Positions 39,057-49,830 of a DNA stretch of 64,000 nucleotides are shown here, in pieces. The position numbers and the translations under genes were made by a program. The stretch is from Tyto alba (Eukaryota > Chordata > Aves > Strigiformes > Tytonidae): the NCBI RefSeq assembly GCF_018691265.1, contig NW_024881321.1:15627387-15691386 (forward strand). The letters are read 5' to 3'. The first letter of the stretch is position 1. The number at the start of each line of letters is the position of its first letter. The notes beneath the pieces are model-generated. The model was not told the DNA's origin. It saw nothing but the letters and a program-made list of their open reading frames with translations, and did not search any database.

Positions 39057-39530
39057 TGTCCTGGTTGGGGCTGGACTAGAGTTCCTGTTGGTTTGGCAGC
39101 AGGAGGAGTGCTGCAGCACCCTGAGACCCCAGGGGCTCCCCAGGGCCCAGTGCCCTCACCTGTGTGCGGGGGTGGGGGGAGCACAGATGGAGGGCTGGGC
39201 CCGGATTGGCCGATATCCCATGTCATGTGACATTGTGCTCACTATATAAAGGCAAGAGTGGGCCTGGAGGGGCTCTGACTTCTGGGAGTGTTGCTGTGGT
39301 TCCTTTGTGTTGGGGATTGCTGGCTGGGAGCAAGTGGGTAAGGAGCAGCTGTGTTGTACATTACCTGTTTACACTGTCACTGTATTATTCTATTACTGTT
39401 ACTAAACTGTCTTTATTTCAACCTGTGAGTCTCCCTTTGCCCCTCTGATTCCCTTCCCATTCCCAATTGGGGTGAGGGTGGGTGAACGGCTGCGTGGTGT
39501 TGAGCTGCTGACCAGGCTCAAACCACAACA
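39057..39530 (+). mobile_element. Compact solo LTR of an avian endogenous retrovirus, ERVL-type (474 bp)
   Basis: It begins TGTCCTGGTTGGGGC and ends ...CTCAAACCACAACA, with perfect 5-bp duplications (ACCCA) on both sides. Its first 8 and last 27 nt equal those of the LTR at 31.9 kb, but it is less than half as long and the interior differs, so it is a related but distinct family. A promoter layout is visible: an inverted CCAAT box (ATTGG, 39205-39209) 34 nt before a consensus TATATAAA (39243-39250). I see no AATAAA on the plus strand; the 3' signal is probably a variant. No retroviral genes are adjacent, so it is solo. It is the cleanest of the three, with both ends, the target-site duplication and promoter elements intact. 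Confidence 0.94.
39205..39250 (+). promoter_or_regulatory. LTR core promoter: inverted CCAAT box and TATATAAA
   Basis: ATTGG at 39205-39209 and TATATAAA at 39243-39250 lie in the usual U3 arrangement near the middle of the third solo LTR. Transcription would start about 25-30 nt downstream and run to the right into AT-rich sequence without a recognised gene. Confidence 0.6.
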
Positions 39531-39535
39531 ACCCA
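39531..39535. repeat. Right target-site duplication (ACCCA) of third solo LTR
   Basis: Exact copy of ACCCA at 39052-39056, directly after the terminal CA. Confidence 0.87.
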
Positions 39536-42500
39536 TTTTTGGTGCTTTCAGTTTTAGGCTTGTTTTGTTTTGTTTTCAGTTTTTCTAACAACCAATTTTC
39601 AAAATTTTCAAACTAAAAATGTCCCATTTCTTAATCCAAAGCAAACAGGACATCCTATATTTCTAATTTAATCCTGCGTCGGTTCATGTTCTGGATATTA
39701 AGGCCATTGCCTTCAGTGCTCTCGGTGTAACTCTTTCTGCCAGCATTTTAGAGTCATACTTGCTTATAGACCACAGAAAGATACCCTTCATCTGAAGATC
39801 TTATACCTAACTGATATTAAAGTGGAAACCTTATACATACTAGTGTGACTTCCATAGTATAGAAGTCTGTGTATGTTGGTTGCAATCAATCTTTACAGGT
39901 AGGTCATAATGAAGAACATTTGTACTAGCTCAGCAGGATTTTTTAAATGGAATTAATTGTCCCTTTTCAAACACAGCAGTAGGATCAGGACCTTTATTAT
40001 TTTCAGAATTCACATGGTAAAAAAGACCTAGCTAAAGGCTTTTCATAGTAATAAAGACATATTTTATTGCCCCCCCCCCCCCAATCTGTAATAGTTGATA
40101 AATTCTTGGATATCTCAATTTTATTTGCATCCTAAATATCAAAGTATTATTAATTTCTTCTTTTACAAATTATTGCTCTTTCTGTACATGAAACACAGAG
40201 GTTCACCAATGAGAACAGATGTTTATTCTCTCTAATCCAACCTTGAATCTAGCAATAGTTTCTTTGTTAGAATTGATATAAATTGATAAATACTCTGAAC
40301 ACATTCTGTCTTGTTAAATAACATTTTTTTAGCTTAACAGGGCTGAACAACTGTGGTATTAAACTTTAATACAAATGTTATTCACACACCTTAAATGTGT
40401 TGTTAGTCATGTACTTCCCAGGAAAATAAAGATATTATTGTATGCTATTTTAAATATTTCATCTGCTTCCATTCACCCACTGACTAATATACCGTGGACT
40501 GAGGTGCCAAGTCCCCCAATCCAAAGCCAGAATACAGGTCTTAGCTGAGATAACTACTTACTTCAGTTAAAAAAACTGAAATACTAAGGCAGTATCAAAT
40601 TTGTGGGAAAAGACCAATGAAAAAAATCATAATCTACTGAATTTTTCCTCACCTCTCAGCCCTGTATAATTATGATTAACAAGACTGCAAAATTAAAAAT
40701 TGTTTTCCTTCTTTCTACCTTGTATGCCTTCTGCAGGGATAACTGGAAAGCTAAGCTGTGCCTAGGAGATAATAAGTGTCTGTTTCCTCTTCTCCTCTTC
40801 TTCTTCTTGTTTTTTTTTTTTTTTTTGGTATGTTTTAGTATTTCATTATATTCTTCTCAGAATAAAGTAGCTGTCATGAGCATAAAATGAAAAAGGCTTG
40901 TGCAGCTTCTGCAAGTCAATAGTCAAAACGGACAATTTCTATACCTCGGAACAGTAGTTGTAATTCTGTAGATTTTTTTTTTTTTTCAGGATGATAAGAA
41001 AAAACAAACAGAATAGGGAATGAAATACTGCATGGTAGTTCATAAAGGCAGAATACAATTAGGAGATCTCATATAGCTATGAATGTGCTAGATAGAGAAC
41101 TTAAAAGGAGGATTTTTCACAAATGAATCTTTATTTTCCTTACTAATTAATAAACACCATGCTGTGAATAACTAGTGATAATGTTCTAATAAGAAAAATC
41201 AATAAATTTACACCCAGGGTCACTGTAATTGATGCTGCAGAATAGAAAAATGTATTCTTCATTGATCCTTTAGCAATCTTCTAACTAAAAATGAGAGGAA
41301 AGAAAGCCAATTACTGTAGTATGCCTCTGAAAATGATAAGATTAAAACAAGTTAATTATGTGTTCTTGAATAACTACAACGTTTGATAAAAGTAAGTTGA
41401 ATAAGGGCATCCTGTGTCTCCAGTACAGAGATATTACTTTTTACTAATTAAAATATAGTAATTTTACATTAAACATCTCTTAACCAATAGGCAAACAAAT
41501 ACTTGGAAAAATAAAACTTAAAAATCTCCCAGGATAAAATATTTTGATGTTGCTGCAGAGTATTAATTTGAAGAATGAAATAAGCTCCTAGAGCATTGAA
41601 ACTCAAGGAATTTTCATATATGAGCAATCATTTATGGAGTAGGACATGACCACACAAATAAAATCCTGGGAAAAGCTGTCCACAGCTTTCTGTTTTCCAT
41701 AAGTATCTATCATTCCTACAAGTGATTCCCACATAGCACCACATATGCAGAACCCTGATGCCTTCCACTGCATGTTTATCTATACTGCAGTATGACTGTA
41801 ATAATTTATAAATGATCAATACAAAATGACATAGGAGTCATCAGCGTCTACTGCTTATCTTGGTCTCATGGTGCAATAAAATAAGTTATTATAAGGTGAG
41901 ATTTCTCTTTTAAAGGTGAAATGGGCACATAACCTTTCTTTAAAAGCGTTAGTAAAACTCATTACAATATATGGTAGCAACCAGATTTCCCTTCTTCATT
42001 TCCTTTGCTACTATAGGGAAAATCAAACCCACCAGAAATATAAGGCAAAGGGATTATTCAATACCACTTAGATAGACATGCAGCAACATGTGTAGTTATT
42101 CTGATTTCAAACACTTGATTTTGAGGTATAACATGCCATTTTAATGACTGTATTTAATCAGTCTTCAACTCCAGATATTGTCATGGAGGTACATGAATTA
42201 AACCTGTTACTTTACCACACATGTCTGCCATTGAATCCATGCAAAACTTTAAGCAGTTTTCATTGACCACTGTAATTCCTTACAATATTGTCAGATTCAT
42301 TTATTTTGACCATAATCAGTGGTCTACTTGTTGTCTCCCAAACTCACTTTTTTCCTAACATCTCAAGTCCATGATATTCTAGTTAAGGTTTTTTTTCCAG
42401 GTATTCTACAACTAATCTTGACTGGGACTCTGAAATTAAAAGCTACTACCTCAAGCATATATTCCACACTTGAAAGTCACTAGACAAAAGGAAAAATAAA

Positions 42501-44400
42501 TTAGGAAATATGGACTAAGTTAATCTTTGCACTCTTGTTTCACGGAAATGTCTAAACCCACATACACTGGATGCTGAAATCCAACTGCATTTGGTCATTT
42601 CCTAGACATTGGTTTAGGTTCAGTTGTAAATTCTAGGATACCATTTTCCTTTCAGTTTATTAGCTATAAGATCCTCTTTTTGCGTTTCTTCATGTTTTTC
42701 CATATCAGCTATCTGTACTAGCTTTTAAGATCCAAACATAAAATCAGTGTACTTGAGCTGCAATTGAGAATAACTACTTACTACTATAATTGTCTGATAA
42801 TTACTTACCACATGTTATTTTCTGTCTTTCTTAACCTAAGTACATTATAACCTATTGTCATGACAGTTCCTTTACTGGGTGGAGGTGTGTATGCCTTAAA
42901 GTGGGAGATTTTCCACATACATGGAACAGGACAGCTGTAGTTTCTCAGACAGATTCTCAGTAATTCATCAATAATAAATGTCAGGAAAGGGTGTTGAAAA
43001 AGAATACATGACTGTGGAAAAACAAATACTCTTACTGTAGAAAACCAATCTTATGAGTCTGTATTTTTAAATAGTCTTTTAAATGTGATTTTATTATGAC
43101 TTCCTTGGTCACATGCTTTTCATAGAAAGAGCCGAACTGAAAGTTAAAACAGATGTAAGAAGCTACACTTTGCCCTAGGCATGTTTTCACTAATTTTAGT
43201 TTGTTATTATTCAGTTCAGTGAGCTCGTTCAAGTTTAACATTTCAATTAGTTGTGTAAGTACCTAAAAAGAAGTATCATATAAAGTCATTTGTGTTTTAG
43301 GGGATCCTGATGTTGGTTCATAACATGGAAAGTACTTGCTCATGCTGTTCAACCATGTTTGATCAGTTCTAGAGGATTTTACCCTAGGGGAAGGTCCTAG
43401 AAAAAATGCAAGAGATTCACTTTTCTGCCATTGCACAGACACTGATTACAGTCCCAGGAAGAATTAAAACAGTTACTAAATCTGGCTAGTGCTCTGTGAG
43501 TTATCATCATCTGAACTAGTAAGGAACTTTCCTCTTCAAGGGTCCACTCTTTATCCATTTTTCTACACTGAAATGCCTATAATGAAATATTGAATAATAA
43601 TATTAAAATCATTGTATGTTTGAAAGAAAATAAATGTAAATATTCTGTGTTATTACTCACAGATGTCACAGAGTCACTCAGAAATAAAAAACTAAAAAAA
43701 AAAAAAAAAAACCAAAAACAAAACCAAAGCCCCACATTTTTTATTCTAGTACCATTCTTTCTTTAATGTTATGTTGAAATATTTAATTGAAAGCTTAGTA
43801 GAACATTGAGCACCCAGCACTATTTCAGATTTCAGCAGCTGAAACATTCTGAGTACAAAAAAGAAAATTTTTAAAGGTAAATTGTTCAGTGCAATCATTA
43901 TACACCCTATCCTTAAATACACATATGTAAAATCAAAGTGTATTATAAAATTGTTATACATTTTTGGCTTCACTAGCATTATATTCCATTATTAGTGTCA
44001 CTAAGATGAGTGTTTGCATTCACGTATGCTTCACTTTTTTACAACTGCAATTGTCATATACTACTGAAGCTGTCTAACAAGTAAGTAAGAAGATCAGAGA
44101 AAATAGAAACACTCTCTGGAAAGAATAAAGAGAGCTAAATGTTAATGTTAACCTGAAACCAAATTATAATCCCTTCAGTTTTGCATTGGGCTTGTTTATC
44201 TGCTCCCTTGCTCATCTGATCTTTTTATCTGTGCAAAATGTGTTTAAAATAATACTAAATTAAACTAGTAGCATCTGTAGATACAGTTACAGATGGGATT
44301 AATTTCTAAAAATTATGTATCTAGTCTAAGTGTCATACTTAACCTCCTATAGTCTGTTTGTCTTTTAAACAACAGTGAAAAGAACTAGGTGTCACCAGAA
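39536..44400. other. AT-rich non-coding stretch
   Basis: Contains (C)13 at 40070-40082, (T) runs near 40810 and 40973, and an A-run near 43694. No gene, CR1 or LTR is recognisable. Confidence 0.6.
40070..40082. repeat. (C)13 homopolymer
   Basis: Thirteen consecutive C within AT-rich sequence. Confidence 0.9.
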
Positions 44401-44428
44401 AGTAAAAGTAAAGTATTTTTTTTTAGGA

Positions 44429-44566
44429 TGTTCTGAATTGTCAGCTGCAGATTGTTTAAGCAGATACGTTTCATCAGAGTCAGAAAAAGTACAGAATTCA
44501 CCAGCAAAATCTATGTCTGAGAGATTTGATCCTAGAGATTTTAAAGTGGTCAAAACTGGTGTTTGA
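44429..44566 (+). other. Candidate exon (weak): open frame behind a good acceptor
   Basis: A TATTTTTTTTTAG tract ending at about 44428 would make a good 3' splice site. It is followed by 45 open codons reading CSELSAADCLSRYVSSESEK and onward, with a Ser/Glu-rich then charged composition (SERFDPRDFKVV), ending at TGA (44564-44566). The composition looks more protein-like than the Phe/Ile/Lys-rich chance frames elsewhere in the window. There is no good donor and no clear AATAAA close downstream, and I do not recognise the protein. It could be a terminal exon, a pseudo-exon, an old processed fragment or chance. Confidence 0.18.
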
Positions 44567-47500
44567 TACAAAAATCCAAAGAGGATTTAATTCTGTGAAA
44601 AATCTCAGTCATAGCCTAATGACCAAAGCCAGGAGTTTCTGATATATCACTCATGATAGCAGTAGTAGAGTGAGGAGGAGTTAGCTGGAACTAAAAAATG
44701 TCATTTTCAACTTGTTCCAATTTTCTGAGAAAGTGGTGTCTGAAGATGGGTATTACATATCCACAGCTGTAATACAGGGCCACTCAATGAAGACATTCTA
44801 GACATGCAGAAGCATGAACTGTACTTTCCTGCAGGCTTATTTGCAAATGACTAAAAGCATTAAACCTGCATTCATTTCTGAGGAAATCTAGGGTAAACAT
44901 GTATAAAGAGCATGTTGAGAGTCTCAGTCTGGGGCTCCGCTGAGCAATTTAACAGGTCTGAATTAAAAAGCTTGTTTATGAGGTAGAGTTGAAAAATCTG
45001 TTTTTCAGAAGAACTGTTGATTCAGATGAGCAACTGATAGGGCAACTAGTACTTTCTTGTGTAAATTCAAGGAATCTAATCTAATATAGTTCTGATGAAT
45101 CACACATAAGTTGTGCCTACTTCACTACATTGTTTAAAATTCAGGTAGATGAATCCTTGCTTCAGAGTATTTCAGCATCTTGACCAGATTTTCTGTACCC
45201 TTTCCTAAGTAGCTCTTTGCCAAAATCTTTTCCCACTATCTTCATAATTTGATCATCCTTCTTACTTGGCCTCATACATTCTCTTCCCTGAATTCTACCA
45301 TCTATGATCCTTCTTTCCCTACATTTGCCTTTGTCTTCAACCTTTGCTTCCTCTTCCCCTTCCCCCCCTTCCCCCCTGCCTCCCCTTCACCCCCTGCTTC
45401 CCCTTCTTCTCCCTTCCACTTCCTCTTTCCTTTCATTTTTTGTTTTTGTTCAGTGTTATGTCTCCACTGCTCCTCAGAGTGGGACAAACAACATATATGT
45501 ATTTGTACATTCTCTTGCAAATGGAGCCAGTTTTTGAGTAGTGTTCCATTAATTATAAAGTAAAACACAATAATCATAACAGGTTGGAATGTGAGGAATA
45601 ATGCTGGCTGTTGAGATTTCTACAGGGTTCATTTAGCCCTTCTGTATGCTAACAGAGTAAGTTGCTAAAAAGGGTGTCGTTCAGTGCCTAAGAACATGTT
45701 CTTATCACTTCCGCACTAAGAAAGTCAGAATCCAAATATATTATTCTCCCTACAGTTAGGTAGTGAGTTTATAATGATTTATAAAAGGAAGATGCCCTTT
45801 TTGAAAATATGCTGCATAATACATGTCTGAACAGTTTCAGTTCTTTATCATCCATCCCAGACTGTAGTATTCACAGAATAGTTAATCAGTTCTGTTGTTC
45901 AAAGTATAAAATTGACATCTGTTTACATCTTATATCCTTATGATGTCCAACATATTCATAAAACCTGAACATTTAAAAATAAGCATATCCACATTCCAGA
46001 GGCTTTCTACATAAAGGGTGTACATTCATACATTTAAAAACAGGTGTATGTGTATCCTTGTTGTGGTTTGTGATTATGTATAAACATATATATTTGATTA
46101 CTGTTTCTCATTCCTTTACACATTCTTGTTCTTTATGATCTATTATTTCTTTCTAGCTATAAAGCAGCAAGTGCCAACACCTCTACGACTAATGAAGCAT
46201 ATATCTCTGCTTTGAATACATTATAGTCATAGCACTAAAGAAGGAGCATTTGGAGAACTTTTAATAGAAATACAGCATGTGTTGCTCTTCTAATATGTTT
46301 TAACTTTGCTGCTTCTGTAATAACAATCAAGTTTGCTACATTCATGCTACAGGTGGAAACATTTTCCTGGTTTACCTAATTCTACAGTACTGTACTTTAT
46401 TGAAAATCAAGGGAGAAAAATATATTTTAGAGCAATAGATTTTTTTATAAGATGCAATTGCTGTATTCTAGGGCTTATGTGATCCTCAAAATAATAAAAA
46501 ATACTAAAAAAAAAAATCATTATGGACTAAATCTTATTGTCCTTTCTCTTCAATTAAATGAAAGATTTCACTTTATCTGATTCCATCTGGTGATGTATGT
46601 AAGATAAATTTTTCACTATAGAAGAAAAATTATCAAAGCTAAAATGAAATGCACATGTTTTGTTCCTACAGTAGCAAATTATGCAAAAAAAAGTTCAAAC
46701 ACACCTACTAAAATACTTGGAATAGCTGACACCTTTTGTAAAGTCAATAAAAATATTCTGGGGAAAAGAGAATTCATATGAACTTGGATTGCCAGAAAAA
46801 AAAAAACCACATGATTTCTCTCATAAATGCAAACAAAGTGAGTACAAAAAAGGAAATGATCATTTATGGTATGAAACAGGATGTGTCATATTCCATGCAG
46901 TAATTAGGTAGAGAAGATCTCCTCCTAGTTTGAGACAAGGCTTGTACCTGCATCATATAATCTCGTACATGAAGCTTGATGAAATGAAAATTGCAATGTT
47001 CTCCAAATTTTCCTTTGGAGTTTTTTTTTTTTTTTTTTAAAACCCCACACTTTATTATATTTTGCATTGTCCTCCTTCTTCCCCAACTTGAGTATTAACT
47101 TAAACATATTAAATTTAATTCTTGATAAAATAAATCTATTCCACCTTATCTGACAGAAATTACTACTGGGCATCAATATCTGGCAACAGAAAAGTATTTT
47201 TAATATTTCAGTATTAACTTCTCTCCCTGGAGCTCAATGAGTCTAATTCATAACATTTATTCTGATTGGAAATTTGGTCAAAACCCAAAGAAATTTAATC
47301 AGAAATCACCTTCTCCTTGAAAAATCTTTTTAAAACAGGTTAACGAGCATTCAGGAAAATCCTAATTTTTACTCTTTTACAAACCCACTTATATTTCCAG
47401 TGTTTCCCTCCAGTACTTTCTGCCATTCACAGGCTTAAGGAATATTAATTTCAGAAAACATGTCTCTATAACTGGCATTAATTGGCACACTGATTGGCAG

Positions 47501-49630
47501 AGCATAATCTACCATGTCATGCCTAGAAGTGGTCTATCTATGTCAATAATGAAGAAGAGGTGGAATACGTGCAGCAGAACTCAGGGTCACTACCCAGAAT
47601 GGAGGACAAGGCTTTGGTCCCCAGGGGATACTGTCCACCATGATGTTAAAACACTGAAGTTTAAATGTGGAAAAATACACTTTTCCTCTATATGCCAGTT
47701 GTGAGTTAACACAGATGTCAGGAAAATGACTACTTTATATTTCCTTCTGATCCCTCTGCACCACTACTAGCACCCCCACGCTTTTTCTGTCACTCTTGAT
47801 TACATCCCAAGACCAGTCTTTTATTGTCTTGCCTGAAGATACTCCACCAGTCATGTTAAACTCAATCTCTCTTCTAATCACTTCTCCCACAGTTATTTCT
47901 GTACTTTTTTCTACACTGTTTAAAAGCAGTGGTGATCAACCACCCTCCTACAGGTCAACTATAAGGCCACTGTTGTCTCTAAAAAAATGTCCTCAGTACC
48001 TGTTTCCACCATTATACTTAAAAAAAGCTAGCTAACAGAAAAAAACAGCTTTGAGAGACATATATTATAATGGGAATTTGACACTCCACTATAACTTTTA
48101 TCCTAGTCTTTTAAACACTTTGAGGCAGTTTAGCAACAACACAGTCATGCTAAACAGGAACGTATCACATGCGTGTCCCCTTTTCTGAGTGTGAGAGAAG
48201 TCTGCTTGAAGATGCATTTATTTATGCAAAGGATAATGCTGATACTTTCTCACTAATATGGTGGGAATTTGGACTTCAGGGAGCAGATATGCAAGGGGCA
48301 TTTCATGTGGAACAGCCTGAGTGTTGGGTCTGCTTGTTGAGGAATATGTCTCTTAATATAGATCATCAAATTTCACTATACTTCTACATGATGACGTCAT
48401 TAGTGTATACTACTTTGAAATAAATCTTCAGAAATTAAAAATAATATTAAGGTGGGAAACTGATACAATATCATATACTGTATTTTTTTTTCCATTACAT
48501 TAAACATGAAATATCTAAGCACTTCATAAGAGAACTGGTAATTGCTGTATTACTGGACATGAGTTATATTTCTTTATCTTAATTCCTGACATTTCTGTCA
48601 TGAATCATCATGTCATGTTCAGATCAGTCACTTTAGTTTATAACATGAGACAATAAACATGGCAAAATATGTCACAATAACCTAGATAATATGTCAGAAA
48701 ATTTAGGGAAAAAAAAATAATCTCTTCCTTTCAGCTTGGGTGTTGTTCTTCCCCCCCAGAAAAAGAAAATAATTGAAATTATATTCTTCATAACTGCAAC
48801 TGAAATAATATGTTTTAAAGTTTGTCTCTGTTTTTTTGACTGGCATTTTTCTATGTATTTCACTAACAACAGACAGCTAAAGGAATGTTTATCAGCTAAC
48901 AACAAAAATAAATGGAAACAATTAAATGTAGCTTGTAATATTGAAGAGAAATTTTGTTAGTCCTCTTTTCGTAATTCATTCAAGATGAGAAGCTGACATT
49001 CAGGCATAACATTTATTCTTCAATGAGATCTTTATTATATCCAGTTTTAAAGAGAGACTGCTTAAAGTTTAAGCAGGTTAAGCTCTCTGGTAAAGGTTAT
49101 AGTGTGAAACTATATATTGAATTTCTTTTGGAGCATGGCACACTTCAGTTTTGCTGTATACCATATTGCTTCTCCATTTCTGTTTTAAATCAAGAATCAA
49201 CCCAGCATGGTATAAAGTATACCAGAACACTATGTACTGAAAAATGAAAGCACCAGATGCTTGATGCAAAATGTAAAACCTGTCAAAAGGAGTCATAGAA
49301 AAGTTATTTTTTAAGAATGCTTTAGTATGTAATCTGCTTATTCTAAGGTTCGTTCAGACTTTTATAAAAATTATCAAAGGTAATACCATAGACTAAAGCT
49401 GTCTGCAATTTGTAGAGACCATTTTGTTTTCAACTGGTAATCTTTTCCAATGTTTTTCATTATTAGGAGAACCAATTAAAACATACTCAGACTGTGCCAC
49501 ATATGCTAAGTACATAATTTGTAGAAAATTCTTATCTGTTCATTACCTTTATTCTATTGCATTTTCTTCCCTTGTCTTGGGGTAGTGGCCTCACTTTTTT
49601 CCCTTTTAATAAGAGTTTTGTGTTAAAACT
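44567..49630. other. AT-rich non-coding stretch
   Basis: Holds a polypyrimidine tract (45340-45450), a T-run near 47021-47038 and scattered short frames. The 84-codon plus frame at 48169-48423 shows no motif. No repeats of known family are seen. Confidence 0.55.
45340..45450 (+). repeat. Polypyrimidine (C/T) tract
   Basis: About 110 bp almost entirely C and T on the plus strand (CTTCC/CCCC-rich), with few purines. Four frames stay open across it, giving Pro/Ser/Leu-rich or Lys/Glu/Gly-rich peptides. These are composition artefacts. Such tracts can adopt triplex DNA. Confidence 0.85.
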
Positions 49631-49639
49631 GGCATGTTG

Positions 49640-49830
49640 AAATGCCTGACATGAGAATTCTCAAACTGTCTTAACTAGATTTTGGCATTTAATAAGCTGT
49701 AAACTGCTGAAGCTATTTGCAGATGAAGTCTCATTTTTGTCCATCAGCAGGGGGCTGGGAGTATAATTAATTGAGTGAAAGTTAAAAGACGGACAGCATG
49801 GTTACATTTATGCAAATATTGCAGAAGAAC
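49640..49830. promoter_or_regulatory. Candidate composite regulatory element
   Basis: Within 75 nt lie a CTCF-like CAGCAGGGGGCTG (49745-49757), a homeodomain-type TAATTAATTG (49764-49773) and an exact octamer ATGCAAAT (49810-49817). The stretch has no homopolymers and is surrounded by low-complexity sequence. This clustering is what a conserved non-coding enhancer can look like, but motif matches alone are weak evidence. Confidence 0.3.

Noticed and set aside
26144..39530. Idea that the LTRs at 26.1 and 39.1 kb (both +) flank one provirus
   Set aside because: They differ in length and interior, have different target-site duplications, and no gag, pol or env remnants lie between them; each is a separate solo LTR.
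48169..48423. 84-codon plus-strand frame with moderately protein-like composition
   Set aside because: No motif, splice sites or conservation evidence; a frame of this length is expected by chance in 64 kb.
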